This document shows, piece by piece, positions 25,978 through 34,608 of a stretch of DNA of 64,000 nt. Positions within the stretch are counted from its first letter, which is position 1; every line of letters begins with the position of its first letter. Below the pieces are notes generated by a model. That model saw only the letters and a list, made by a program, of their open reading frames with translations, did not search any database and was not told where the DNA came from. The stretch spans positions 3,599,001 through 3,663,000 of the forward strand of contig NZ_CP045644.1 in the NCBI RefSeq assembly GCF_009498455.1. Reading direction: 5' to 3'. The position numbers were made by a program, and so were the translations under genes. The stretch comes from Variovorax paradoxus. Its GTDB lineage: Bacteria > Pseudomonadota > Gammaproteobacteria > Burkholderiales > Burkholderiaceae_C.

Positions 25978-26919
25978 ATGAGCGAGCCGCGCAAGAACCT
26001 CTACGAGCGCTACGAACCGATCCGGCGGTATGTCGAAGTCGGCTTCTGGATCGTGCTGATGACGGTGCAGGCCGTGATCAGCACCGTGGTCGCGCTCATC
26101 GACGCCCGCAGCCGCGCCGTGCCGCGCGCGAACTGGGAGGTCGTGACCTGGGAGGTGTCGAGCCACGTCGCGCTGCTGGCGCTGGTGCCGGTGCTCGTGG
26201 CTGTGGAGCGCCGGCTGTCGCCGCTGGCGCGCGACCACTGGATGCGCTTTCTCGCCGGGCATCTGGTGGCGAGCGTGCTGCTGAGCCTGGCGCATGTGAC
26301 CGCGATGTTCGGCCTGCGCGCCGCGGTGTATGCGGCCGCCGGCGAGCCCTACGACTTCGTCGGGGCCATGGGGCGCTGGGGCTACGAGTATCTGAAGGAC
26401 GTGCGCGTCTACACCTCGATGGTCTTCGGCGTCTGGGCTTACCGGCTGTTCATGCTGCGGCTGCAGGGTGAGGCGCGCGTGCTCGATCCGCCGGAGGAGG
26501 GTGCGGGGCAGGTGCCCGAGACTTCGACGGAACCGGAGGGAGTCCAACCCTCGATGCAGGAGTTGCCCCCACTCACCGTGTCGCCGCCGACCCGCCCGGA
26601 ACGCTTCCTCGTGCGCAAGCTGCGCCGCGAATTCCTCATCGCCGCCACCGACATCGACTGGCTGCAGGCCGAGGGCAACTATGTCGGCCTGCACGTCAAC
26701 GGCCACGACTACCTGCTGCGTGCCACGCTCACCGACTTTTTGACCCAGCTCGACCCCGCCACCTTCGTGCGCGTGCACCGCAGCCACGCGGTGAACCTGG
26801 GCCGCATCAAGGAGATCGAGCCGCTCGACGGCGGCGACGCCCGGCTGCACATGCACGACGGCACGACCGTGCCCTGCAGCCGGCGGTACCGCGACGCGCT
26901 GCGCGGCGGCGCGGGCTGA
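25978..26919 (+). CDS. Membrane-anchored LytTR-domain regulator
   Basis: 313 residues. Four membrane helices occupy about 20-160 (VGFWIVLMTVQAVISTVVAL, HVALLALVPVLVAV, LAGHLVASVLLSLAHV and a later one near YTSMVFGVWAYRLF). A Glu/Pro-rich linker covers about 165-200. The C-terminal LytTR DNA-binding domain spans about 210-310 (IDWLQAEGNYVGLHV, FVRVHRSHAVNL, PCSRRYRDAL). There is no receiver domain, so it may sense a membrane signal directly. The neighbours give no clear target; amt follows but has its own sigma-54 promoter. Confidence 0.85.
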   Translation: MSEPRKNLYERYEPIRRYVEVGFWIVLMTVQAVISTVVALIDARSRAVPRANWEVVTWEVSSHVALLALVPVLVAVERRLSPLARDHWMRFLAGHLVASVLLSLAHVTAMFGLRAAVYAAAGEPYDFVGAMGRWGYEYLKDVRVYTSMVFGVWAYRLFMLRLQGEARVLDPPEEGAGQVPETSTEPEGVQPSMQELPPLTVSPPTRPERFLVRKLRREFLIAATDIDWLQAEGNYVGLHVNGHDYLLRATLTDFLTQLDPATFVRVHRSHAVNLGRIKEIEPLDGGDARLHMHDGTTVPCSRRYRDALRGGAG

Positions 26920-27001
26920 GCGTTTCGGCGCGTTCCGATCCGGTGCGCGCTCCGCGGAATCAGCCCGTTCTTGGGTCGTTTCGCACCATCCAAGAGCCTG
27001 C

Positions 27002-27018
27002 AGGCACCATTTTTGCTT
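27002..27018 (+). promoter_or_regulatory. Sigma-54 promoter of amt
   Basis: GGCAC with GG at 27003-27004 and TTGCT with GC at 27015-27016 are separated by the exact 12 bp that sigma-54 polymerase needs. The predicted start of transcription is near 27028, about 60 bp before the amt ATG. NtrC-type control under nitrogen limitation is the usual partner; no clear NtrC dimer site was found. Confidence 0.75.
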
Positions 27019-27089
27019 TCTTGCGCCAGCGCCCGGAGCCGTTCGGGTGCGACGCACCAAATCAAACCAAAAACCTGCAAGAAGCTCTC

Positions 27090-28292
27090 ATGGACGCACT
27101 CAAACAGGGCGCTGATGCGCTGTTCATCCTTCTCGGCGCGATCATGGTCCTGGCCATGCATGCCGGCTTTGCCTTTCTGGAACTGGGCACCGTGCGCAAG
27201 AAGAACCAGGTCAATGCGCTGGTCAAGATCCTGGTCGACTTCTCGGTGTCGACCATCGTTTACTTCCTGGTGGGCTACGGCGTGGCCTACGGCACGCATT
27301 TCTTCGTCAGCGCTACCGAACTGTCGGCAAGAAGCGGCTACGAACTGGTGAAGTTCTTCTTCCTGCTGACCTTCGCGGCGGCCATTCCGGCCATCATCTC
27401 GGGCGGCATCGCCGAGCGCGCCAAGTTCTGGCCCCAACTGATCGCTACTGCGGTGATCGTCGGCTTCGTTTATCCGCTGTACGAAGGCATCGCCTGGAAC
27501 AAGGCCTTCGGCATCCAGGGCTGGATCGCCTCGGTCACGGGTCATGAGTTCCATGACTTCGCCGGGTCGGTCGTCGTGCACGCCGTGGGTGGCTGGCTGG
27601 CGCTGCCGGCTGTGCTGCTGCTGGGCGCGCGCCGCAACCGCTACCGCGGCGACGGCTCGCTGAGCGCGCACCCGCCGTCGAACATCCCGTTCCTGGCGCT
27701 GGGCGCGTGGGTGCTGTGCGTGGGCTGGTTCGGCTTCAACGTGATGAGCGCACAGAGCATCGACAAGATCTCGGGCCTCGTCGCCGTCAACTCGCTGATG
27801 GCGATGGTCGGCGGCACGCTGGTGGCGCTGGCCATGGGCAAGAACGACCCCGGCTTTGTCTACAACGGCCCGCTCGCCGGCCTCGTGGCCGTGTGCGCCG
27901 GCTCCGACCTTATGCACCCGCTGGGCGCGCTCGTGGCAGGCGGTGTGGCCGGCGCCATCTTCGTCTTCATGTTCACGCGCACCCAGAACAAATGGAAGAT
28001 CGACGACGTGCTCGGCGTGTGGCCGCTGCACGGCCTGTGCGGCACCTGGGGCGGCATAGCCGCCGGCATCTTCGGCACGCAGGCGCTGGGCGGCATCGGC
28101 GGCGTGAACCTGTGGGCGCAGCTCATCGGCACTTTGCTTGGCGTGGTCTGGGCCCTGATCGGCGGCGCGTTGGTGTACGGCGTGCTCAAGGCGACGATGG
28201 GGCTGCGACTGTCGCAGGAAGAGGAATATGACGGGGCGGATCTGTCGATTCACCACATTTCGGCGACGCCGGAGCGGGAGGTGAATTGGTGA
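27090..28292 (+). CDS. amt: Ammonium transporter (Amt family)
   Basis: 400 residues with eleven membrane helices. Family elements seen are GFAFLELGTVRKKNQVNAL near 24-42, SGGIAERAKFW near 101-111, DFAGSVVVHAVGGWLALPA near 155-173 with the pore His, and HGLCGTWGGIAAGIFG near 312-327 with the second pore His. It moves ammonium into the cytoplasm and is usually gated by GlnK, but no glnK is adjacent. A sigma-54 promoter lies upstream. Confidence 0.92.
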   Translation: MDALKQGADALFILLGAIMVLAMHAGFAFLELGTVRKKNQVNALVKILVDFSVSTIVYFLVGYGVAYGTHFFVSATELSARSGYELVKFFFLLTFAAAIPAIISGGIAERAKFWPQLIATAVIVGFVYPLYEGIAWNKAFGIQGWIASVTGHEFHDFAGSVVVHAVGGWLALPAVLLLGARRNRYRGDGSLSAHPPSNIPFLALGAWVLCVGWFGFNVMSAQSIDKISGLVAVNSLMAMVGGTLVALAMGKNDPGFVYNGPLAGLVAVCAGSDLMHPLGALVAGGVAGAIFVFMFTRTQNKWKIDDVLGVWPLHGLCGTWGGIAAGIFGTQALGGIGGVNLWAQLIGTLLGVVWALIGGALVYGVLKATMGLRLSQEEEYDGADLSIHHISATPEREVNW

Positions 28293-28321
28293 ATTGATGA
28301 GTTGACGTGGGCGCAGCGGAT

Positions 28322-29488
28322 TCATCTGGCTTCAGCCGCGACACCGTGCGTCCACCCGGGCATGGCAAGGTAGTAGCGCACCGCCTTGCCCTGGCCCACG
28401 GTGTACAGCATGCCGTTCTGCACGAGCTCCGAGAGATCGCGCGTGGCTGTCGCCTTCGACACCCGCACCATCTTCAGATACTTCTCCACATTGAGGCCGC
28501 CGAGAAAGCCACCGTCGCCGGCCTCGAGCAGTCGGCGCAGCAAGGCCCGCTGCCGCTCGTTGAGCGGGTGCTGCGCATGCCGTGCCCAGAAGCGGGAGCG
28601 CTCCAGCGACGACAGGATCACCTGGCTCGACGCAACGCAGGCCTCGCCGAACGCATGCGCGAACCACTGCACAAAAGGGGTGACGTCTGCGTCGCCCGAC
28701 TGGCCCACGGCCAACGCGTCGTAGTAGCCCTTGCGGTCTTTGAGCAGTTGCCTCGACAGGCTGAAGAGTCGCGTGGAAGCGCCCGTGTCCTGCGCCAGTG
28801 CCATGTCGGCCACCGCGCGGCCGACGCGGCCGTTGCCATCTTCGAACGGGTGGATGGTTTCGAACCACAGGTGCGCGATGGCGGCGCGCGCAATGCCGTC
28901 CATGCCCGCGTGCCGTGTCTGTGCAAACCATGCGAGGAAGGCGTCCATTTCGCGCGGGACGGCGGAAGAAGGAGGCGCCGTGTAGTGCACCACCTCCTTG
29001 CCAGGCAGGCCGCTCACGATCTGCATGGCATCGGCGTGATCCCGGTAGCGGCCGACCGCGATGCGCCGGATGCCGGTCGTGCCACCCGGAAAGAGCGCTG
29101 ATTGCCAGCGGCACAGCCGGTCTGTGTCGAGCGGTGCATCGAAGTTCGTCGTGGCGTCATGGATGACTTCGACCAACCCGTCGATGTGCCGGTCGGTCGG
29201 GCCTGCATCGTCGGTGCCGAGGCGCCGCATGACCGAGGAACGCACCGCGGCGAGGTCCAGCCGCTCGCCTTCGATGGCGGCGGTGGCCACGGCTTCCTGC
29301 GTCCACAGTTCCTGCTCGACGCCGACCAGCCCTTCCAGGCCGATGGCTCGCGCCATGCCGTTCACTTCCCCTCGGAGTTCACGCGCGCGGAGCAGGGCCG
29401 GGCTGGCTTCGGACAGGTCGAATCGAAGCTGCGGCCAGTCGGGCTGCTGCCAGATGTAGAGCGGGGCAAAGGTGGCCATGAGCCGCAT
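28322..29488 (-). CDS. Fic-family protein (DUF4172 type) with built-in inhibitory motif
   Basis: 388 residues. The active-site loop HPFEDGNGRVGR begins at His213 and is complete, so AMP transfer is chemically possible. An N-terminal inhibitory motif of the (S/T)xxxE(G/N) type is present as TAAIEG at 69-74. N-terminal DUF4172-like YIWQQPDWPQL and a C-terminal winged helix (about 320-375, MVRVSKATATRDLSELVQ) complete the usual architecture. The target is unknown. The second ATG at 29479 (MATFAPLY) is an equally good start. It is convergent with amt, with 29 bp between. Confidence 0.88.
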   Translation of the reverse strand: MRLMATFAPLYIWQQPDWPQLRFDLSEASPALLRARELRGEVNGMARAIGLEGLVGVEQELWTQEAVATAAIEGERLDLAAVRSSVMRRLGTDDAGPTDRHIDGLVEVIHDATTNFDAPLDTDRLCRWQSALFPGGTTGIRRIAVGRYRDHADAMQIVSGLPGKEVVHYTAPPSSAVPREMDAFLAWFAQTRHAGMDGIARAAIAHLWFETIHPFEDGNGRVGRAVADMALAQDTGASTRLFSLSRQLLKDRKGYYDALAVGQSGDADVTPFVQWFAHAFGEACVASSQVILSSLERSRFWARHAQHPLNERQRALLRRLLEAGDGGFLGGLNVEKYLKMVRVSKATATRDLSELVQNGMLYTVGQGKAVRYYLAMPGWTHGVAAEAR

Positions 29489-29698
29489 TTTAGATAAATC
29501 GGCTCAAAAAATGATTCGTAAATGTGAATTTGCGGCTCAAGGCGCTGTTTTTGGGAAGAAAGGCACAAATCTGTGACCTGTAGCAAACTCGTCCGGCCGC
29601 TTCATTCGACACCATCCCCATGACCCAATTGCCCCCGCCCTCGAAGTCCTCCCCGCGACCTTTCCGCCTACCGCGAGGGCAACGTTGGCATCGACTAC

Positions 29699-30553
29699 GT
29701 GCACCGCTTCGAGTCCGGCAAGCCCGGCCCGCACGTGCTCATCAACGCGCTGACGCACGGCAACGAGATCTGCGGCATGACCGCCGCCACGCACCTGCTC
29801 GACACCGGTGTGCGCCCGAAGATCGGCACGCTCACCATCAGCTTTGCCAACGTGGCGGCCTACGAGTCTTTCAACGAGGCGCGGCCTTTCGACAGCCGCC
29901 AGCTGGTGCACAACCTCAACCGCGTGTGGTCGCCCGAATGGCTCGACGGCAGCGAAGACAGCCCCGAGCTGAGCCGCGCCCGCGTGCTGCGCCCGGTGGT
30001 GAGCGCGGCCGACCACATCCTCGACATCCATTCCACGAGCCAGCCCGTGATCCCGTTCTGGGTGTACCCGGCCTTCGACCGCAACGCCGAGGCTGCCATG
30101 GCCATCGGCCGCCCGTCGGTGCACCTCGTGATGCCCGACGGCCTGGGCTCGGGCACGCCGCTGATCCAGCACGGCCAGCATGGCAAGGCCGACGGCAAGG
30201 GCGTGGCGCTGGTGGCCGAGTGCGGCCAGCATTTCCTGCGCTCGGCCTCCGAGCTGGCCACCGCCATCTCGCTCGACTTCCTGGCGCACTTCGGCCTCAT
30301 CGACAAGGACCCGGGCGTGCCCGCTCCTGGCGAGCAGCGCCGCTTCGAGCTGCTGCAGACGCACGTCATCAAGTCGGAAGACTTCGCCTTCGTGCGTCCG
30401 CTGATCGGCTTCGAGACCTTCGCCAAGGGCGAGCTGATCGCGACCAACGGCCCGGACGAAATCCGCGCGCCGTGCGACGACTGCACGATCTTCATGCCCG
30501 CGCAGCGCACGATCGTCGGGCGCGAGGCGGTGTATCTGACGAAGCCGCTCTGA
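29699..30553 (+). CDS. Succinylglutamate desuccinylase/aspartoacylase-like protein, 5' frame-disrupted
   Basis: 284 residues from an internal GTG. Zinc-peptidase-like M14 features are present: NALTHGNEICG near 16-26 (His and Glu ligands) and DIHSTSQP near 106-113 (His ligand), with a catalytic Glu candidate in VAECGQH near 170. The proper N-terminus seems to start at ATG 29620 (MTQLPP), but that frame does not join this one. Adding one C in each of two C runs (29629-29634 and 29654-29657) would give a continuous MTQLPP...PRDLSAYREGN. The gene is therefore either a recent pseudogene or carries sequence errors. Confidence 0.75.
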   Translation: MHRFESGKPGPHVLINALTHGNEICGMTAATHLLDTGVRPKIGTLTISFANVAAYESFNEARPFDSRQLVHNLNRVWSPEWLDGSEDSPELSRARVLRPVVSAADHILDIHSTSQPVIPFWVYPAFDRNAEAAMAIGRPSVHLVMPDGLGSGTPLIQHGQHGKADGKGVALVAECGQHFLRSASELATAISLDFLAHFGLIDKDPGVPAPGEQRRFELLQTHVIKSEDFAFVRPLIGFETFAKGELIATNGPDEIRAPCDDCTIFMPAQRTIVGREAVYLTKPL

Positions 30554-30570
30554 AGGCGGCGTTCTTCAGT

Positions 30571-30897
30571 TCAGCAGATCAGCAGGTGCCGCGGTTTTTC
30601 CGCGGTGCTGTAGTCGGCGTGCCAGTAGTGCGGGTCGTTGCAGAGGCTGAACGCGGCTTCCTTGCCGGCGTGCCGGCCGGTGAAGCGCGTGTGCAGCGTG
30701 ACATGGACCGAGCCCACGTCGGGCCAGTCGATGCCGACGTCGACGACGCGGTTACCCGCGGCGACTTCGGCGGCGACGATTCGCTGCAGGGCAGGGTGCA
30801 GGCGGGTGTTGAGGAGGGCGAGGGCTTCGCGGCGTTCGGTGGTGCGCGCGAAGGAGGTGTCGAGGCAGGCTTCGGTGAACATCGGTGGATGGGCCAT
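30571..30897 (-). CDS. Hypothetical protein
   Basis: 108 residues, not recognised. It has a helical N-terminal half (MAHPPMFTEACLDTSFARTT, REALALLNTRLHPALQR) and a beta-rich C-terminal half (VVDVGIDWPDVGSVHVTLHTRF) with paired Cys and several His (SLCNDPHYWHADYS). Ends in LLIC. ATG 30897 follows GGAAGGCAAGCC. It is followed on the same strand by nothing close and preceded by the Mrr-like gene 15 bp upstream, so cotranscription with that nuclease is likely. Confidence 0.6.
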   Translation of the reverse strand: MAHPPMFTEACLDTSFARTTERREALALLNTRLHPALQRIVAAEVAAGNRVVDVGIDWPDVGSVHVTLHTRFTGRHAGKEAAFSLCNDPHYWHADYSTAEKPRHLLIC

Positions 30898-30911
30898 GGC
30901 TTGCCTTCCGG

Positions 30912-31820
30912 TTAGACCGTCGCGAATGCCTTCGACTTCGGGATCGTCCGGCCCCGGCACTTCGGATAGTTGGCGCAGCCCCAGAAGCTGCCGTCGTTTT
31001 TGGACGAAGGCTTTTCGACCATCTTGGTGCCGCAGCTCGCGCAGGTGGGCCGCCAGTATTCGCCTTCGTAGGCCACGGCGAGCAGGGCCGCTTGTTGCTC
31101 GGGCGTGCGCTGGCCGATCAGCCTGAGCAGGGCCGCGCCGTCTTGGGCGTGGATGCCGTTCGCCTTCGCAAACGCAGCTGCTTCCGCCGAGAAGGTCGAG
31201 CTCGTCACGTAGGTGCCGCTCTTCAATTGATGCGAAGCCATCACGCCGAAGAACTCGCGCATTTCCTTCACGCCCACGGCTTTGCCTTGCCAGTGCTTGC
31301 ACTGGACGATGCGCGGGACGTCACTGTGCTTGGACTGGAGCCAGATATCGACGCCGCCGTCCGCGCCGTGCGATTGGCTGCGCGTCGTGAACCCGGCTTG
31401 TGCGTACAGCGCTTCGCACAAGGCTTCGAAGCGACGCCATTCGATGGCGTGGAGCACGGCGGGGCCCCACTGTGATTCCTGGCTCACTTGGGGCACTGTC
31501 GATAGCGCAGGCTCGCGACGCTCGGTGGTCACAGCGGGCGCGGGTCGTGCCGCAGTTCGAGCTGCAGCGGGCTCGATCTCCACGCGGGCGGCCTGACGAC
31601 GGACGATGTAGTGCAGGCCCAGCAGCACGGCGCCGACCGCCAGAGCGACCCACCCGGCGGGCCGGAGCGCCGGTCCCAGCCCGCCCACGATCGGCCCTGT
31701 CAGGAAGGCGGGGGCGATCACCAGCAGCACGATGCCGAAGAAGATCGCGGTCCAGCCCTTGCCAGCCAGTTCCTGTCGCGCACGCTCGCGTCGGCGCTCG
31801 GTTCTTGTTTGTTTTGCCAT
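30912..31820 (-). CDS. Mrr-like restriction endonuclease with membrane anchor and zinc ribbon
   Basis: 302 residues. Two N-terminal membrane helices (about 23-45 and 52-70: WTAIFFGIVLLVIAPAFLTG and GWVALAVGAVLLGLHYI). The Mrr_cat domain covers about 128-235, with GADGGVDIWL and IVQCKHW giving the D-x(n)-QxK nuclease core. At the C-terminus a topoisomerase-type zinc ribbon (CASCG then CANYPKC) is near 262-290. This membrane-Mrr-zinc combination recurs in proteobacteria and is thought to cut foreign or modified DNA. It is not a full restriction-modification system: no methylase is adjacent. Confidence 0.82.
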   Translation of the reverse strand: MAKQTRTERRRERARQELAGKGWTAIFFGIVLLVIAPAFLTGPIVGGLGPALRPAGWVALAVGAVLLGLHYIVRRQAARVEIEPAAARTAARPAPAVTTERREPALSTVPQVSQESQWGPAVLHAIEWRRFEALCEALYAQAGFTTRSQSHGADGGVDIWLQSKHSDVPRIVQCKHWQGKAVGVKEMREFFGVMASHQLKSGTYVTSSTFSAEAAAFAKANGIHAQDGAALLRLIGQRTPEQQAALLAVAYEGEYWRPTCASCGTKMVEKPSSKNDGSFWGCANYPKCRGRTIPKSKAFATV

Positions 31821-31880
31821 CGGTCGCTCGCCTCGCTCCTCGAAAGGTCTCTTTATAAGCGGGGGCGGGCGCCCGGGCCT

Positions 31881-32756
31881 TCACCGCGCGACAGCGTTGT
31901 GCTGCGCGTCTCGACGTGCCTGGTCTGCGGCTTGCCGTGCTTGCGAGCTTCCCGACTCGTGGGCACGCGCTTCTTCCGGTGTTTCGGGTGGCTTGTTGAT
32001 TTCCTTGACCAGATCGGCGAGGTGCGTGTCGTCGTCTCCTCCGCACTGCTCGGATGGTCGCCTCAAGCGGGCACCGTCGAAGTGCCAGCCGGCGGTGCCG
32101 CCCGTGGCGGCTTTTGTGCGCAGCCAGAGCTGTTCCCAGCGCGGAAATGCCGCGGGGTCGCCGCGCCGGTGCAAGTCCCGCAGCATGTCGTAAAGGGCCA
32201 CCTGCGTTTCGCGCTGATCAGGTTGCGTCGAAACGAGGATCTCGGCCACCTCGAAAAGTCGCGGCGTCGAGATGAAGTAGCGATTTCCTTGGCGAGTGCG
32301 CTGCGTGTCCGGTCCTTCGGGCATCAGATATCCCGAGCCACCGGTCCCGCTCTCGGAACCGAGGATGCAGAGCGCTTCGGCCGGCGTGAAGCGCCGGAGA
32401 TCGTCGAGAGCCAACGCCGTGGCCTTTCGATCGCCGCGTGCCACGACCTGGCTGAACTGCCGGAATTCGTCGTACGAAGCGTTCCAATCCGCTCGATCGG
32501 CGGTTTTGACGATGTCGTAGGCAATGAACACCAGCACGACGCCGGCAGCAAGGCCCCCGAAGCTCGCGCCGAGGGTCTTGGTCGCGCCGCCTGCCGCAAC
32601 GATCGCCACGAGGATCACCAGCAAGGCCACCCCGATCGCATAGGGCAGGAGGTACACGAACCAGAGCGGCAACAGGTTCAAGCCGATGACGCACAGGGCC
32701 GAGAGCACCGGAACGACGGCGAGCCAGATGAGGAAGGACTTGGTCCGGATCGTCAT
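31881..32756 (-). CDS. Hypothetical membrane protein
   Basis: 291 residues, not recognised. Three membrane helices lie near 8-28, 32-52 and 62-80 (FLIWLAVVPVLSALCVIGL, FVYLLPYAIGVALLVILVAIVAA, FGGLAAGVVLVFIAYDIV). A polar helical domain of about 200 residues follows, with ADWNASYDEFRQFSQVV and LFEVAEILVSTQPDQRETQ, and a low-complexity Gln/Ala/Arg tail. ATG 32756 (MTIRTKSF) puts the first helix at the N-terminus. Lies between the Mrr-like gene and the M23 peptidase on the same strand. Function unknown. Confidence 0.65.
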   Translation of the reverse strand: MTIRTKSFLIWLAVVPVLSALCVIGLNLLPLWFVYLLPYAIGVALLVILVAIVAAGGATKTLGASFGGLAAGVVLVFIAYDIVKTADRADWNASYDEFRQFSQVVARGDRKATALALDDLRRFTPAEALCILGSESGTGGSGYLMPEGPDTQRTRQGNRYFISTPRLFEVAEILVSTQPDQRETQVALYDMLRDLHRRGDPAAFPRWEQLWLRTKAATGGTAGWHFDGARLRRPSEQCGGDDDTHLADLVKEINKPPETPEEARAHESGSSQARQAADQARRDAQHNAVAR

Positions 32757-32804
32757 GCGCTGCGATCTCAGAGGCTCATGAGAGCTCGCTCCCACGCGCG
32801 CCAC

Positions 32805-33707
32805 TCAACCCGCAACGAACAACGCCGGATCCACCATCGTCCGGTTCAGCATCACCCCCCAATGCAGGTGCGGCCCTGTCACCCGCCCCGTCGCGCCCAC
32901 GGCGGCCAGCGGCTCGCCAACCTTGAGCACGTCGCCCACCTTCACGTCCCATCGGCTCAGGTGGCAGTACATCGTCAGCAGGCCGCCGCCGTGGTCGAGC
33001 CAGACGGTGCCGCCGGGCAAGAGGTAGTCGCCGGTGTCGATCACCTTGCCGGCCAGCGGCGCAAGCACGGGCGTGCCGGTGCCGGCTGCGATGTCCATGC
33101 CGCTGTGCGGATTGCGCGACTGGCCGTTGAACACGCGGCGCAGACCGAACGAGCTGGAACGGCGGCCCGGCACGGGCACGCGCATCTGCAGGGCGGCGTC
33201 GGGGCGCAGGTCGGTGAGGGTGGCCATCACGCCGGCCAGGTGGTCGCGCTCCTTGTTGTAGCGGGCCTGGTCCTCGGGCGACAGGTCGACCCTGCGCGGC
33301 GCCACCGTCAGGCGTTGTTCGCGGTACTGCTTCGGGGCGACGGTGTAAGCGATCTGGCGCTCGGGCTTGCCCTCGGCGCGCACGCTGATGTGGGCTTCGC
33401 CCGGCGGAGTGGCGAGTGGAATGCCGACGAGCGCGGTCCATTCGATCGGATCGCCGAGCACCAGCACCGGCACATCACCGGTGAAGGCTTTGGGCCGCGT
33501 GGCCGCGGGGCCGAGCGACAGGCGGGCAATGCCGCCGGGCACCAGCAAGGCATGCGGCCAGACGTCGGGCGCCTGCGGCTTGTTTTTCTTGTTCGGGGCC
33601 GCGGCACCGGCCGGCAGCGCCAGCAAGCCGAGGGCGCCGAGCACGGCGCTGCGGCGGTTCAATGCGGCAGAGGAGGGGAGGTCGGAGAAAGGGAGGTTCA
33701 TGTGCAT
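32805..33707 (-). CDS. M23-family metallopeptidase (LytM domain)
   Basis: 300 residues. A Tat-like or Sec signal precedes about residue 40 (NRRSAVLGALGLLALPAGAAA). The peptidase core has NPHSGMDIAAGTGTPVLAPLAGKV near 215-238 and TGPHLHWGV near 275-283, supplying the zinc His/Asp and the catalytic His of M23 enzymes. It therefore probably cuts peptidoglycan peptides or acts as an activator of amidases, in the periplasm. The start is ATG 33707; ATG 33701 is two codons shorter. Confidence 0.88.
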   Translation of the reverse strand: MHMNLPFSDLPSSAALNRRSAVLGALGLLALPAGAAAPNKKNKPQAPDVWPHALLVPGGIARLSLGPAATRPKAFTGDVPVLVLGDPIEWTALVGIPLATPPGEAHISVRAEGKPERQIAYTVAPKQYREQRLTVAPRRVDLSPEDQARYNKERDHLAGVMATLTDLRPDAALQMRVPVPGRRSSSFGLRRVFNGQSRNPHSGMDIAAGTGTPVLAPLAGKVIDTGDYLLPGGTVWLDHGGGLLTMYCHLSRWDVKVGDVLKVGEPLAAVGATGRVTGPHLHWGVMLNRTMVDPALFVAG

Positions 33708-33744
33708 GGACAGGATTCGAATGAAGTGTTGGTAATGCAACGGC

Positions 33745-34305
33745 TCAGTCGCCGTTCTGTTCCAGCCAGGTTCCGGGCGCCAGTCCGTCGAGCGTGTAAG
33801 GCCCGATGGCGGCGCGGATGAGGCGCAGCGTCGGCAGCCCGACGGCCGCGGTCATGCGCCGCACCTGGCGGTTGCGGCCTTCGCTGATCGCCAGCTCCAG
33901 CCACGCGGTGGGAATGAGCTTGCGCTCGCGGATCGGGGGCTCGCGGTTCCACACGGCGGGCGGTGGGTCGAGCAGGCGCGCCCGTGCGGGACGCGTAAGG
34001 CCGTCGTTGAGCTGCACGCCGTTGCGCAGCGCCGCCAGCGCCTCGTCGGTCGGCACGCCCTCGACCTGCACCCAGTAGGTCTTCTCCATCTTGAAGCGCG
34101 GATCGGCAATGCGCGCTTGCAGCTTGCCGTCGTCGGTGAGCAGCAGCAGGCCTTCGCTGTCGGCATCGAGGCGTCCGGCGACGTAGACACCGGGGAGGTC
34201 GATGAAGTCCTTCAGCCCGCGCCAGCGGCCCTCGGGCGTGAACTGGCTGAGGACACCGTAGGGTTTGTTGAAGCGGATGAGGCGGGAGTCGGTTGGCAGA
34301 TTCAT
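33745..34305 (-). CDS. rluE: 23S rRNA pseudouridine synthase (RluE-like)
   Basis: 186 residues, the compact RsuA/RluB/E/F type without an S4 domain. [13 protein letters not shown] near 10-22, the catalytic [14 protein letters not shown] near 44-57, and [22 protein letters not shown] near 142-163 are all as expected. Modifies a uridine in helix 89 of 23S rRNA if it is RluE; RluB/F-type specificity cannot be ruled out. ATG 34305 follows a GGTTGGCAG-like region. Confidence 0.88.
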   Translation of the reverse strand: MNLPTDSRLIRFNKPYGVLSQFTPEGRWRGLKDFIDLPGVYVAGRLDADSEGLLLLTDDGKLQARIADPRFKMEKTYWVQVEGVPTDEALAALRNGVQLNDGLTRPARARLLDPPPAVWNREPPIRERKLIPTAWLELAISEGRNRQVRRMTAAVGLPTLRLIRAAIGPYTLDGLAPGTWLEQNGD

Positions 34306-34608
34306 GGGCGGGTGGCGTCGCGTGGCGCATCGGCCAATTGCGGCAGATAGTCTCGCACCAGTTGTGCCACGATGTCTGTCTGCGCCGGTCAACGAGGAGT
34401 CAAGCTTTCCGTGAGATTCCCATGAATCAAGTTTCATACGGAAAATCTCATCAGATCAATGACATACCGAAACTCGACGTATGGAAAAGCGGAGTCGGGG
34501 TCGAAAAGTCAGCGTAGGGCCACATGCAGGAAAGGGCCTGTCCTGCACCGTGCAGCGGTCGGGCACCAGTTAATTCGATCCGATCCTGACAACATCAGAG
34601 AACTCGGA
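34306..34608. other. AT-richer intergenic region, no gene seen
   Basis: About 300 bp of lower GC than the surroundings between the divergent rluE and lipoprotein genes. It contains loosely related GTGAGATTC and GGAAAATCTCAT pieces around 34410-34455 that could form an imperfect hairpin. No conserved ORF, tRNA or clear promoter motif was found; the lipoprotein promoter must lie here. Confidence 0.4.

Noticed and set aside
26960..27001. NtrC binding site upstream of the amt promoter
   Set aside because: GCACCA pieces are present but no full GCACCA-N5-TGGTGC dimer site was found, so it is not listed as a feature.
34400..34460. Hairpin between rluE and the lipoprotein gene as an RNA element
   Set aside because: The pairing is imperfect and no known riboswitch or small RNA pattern was recognised.
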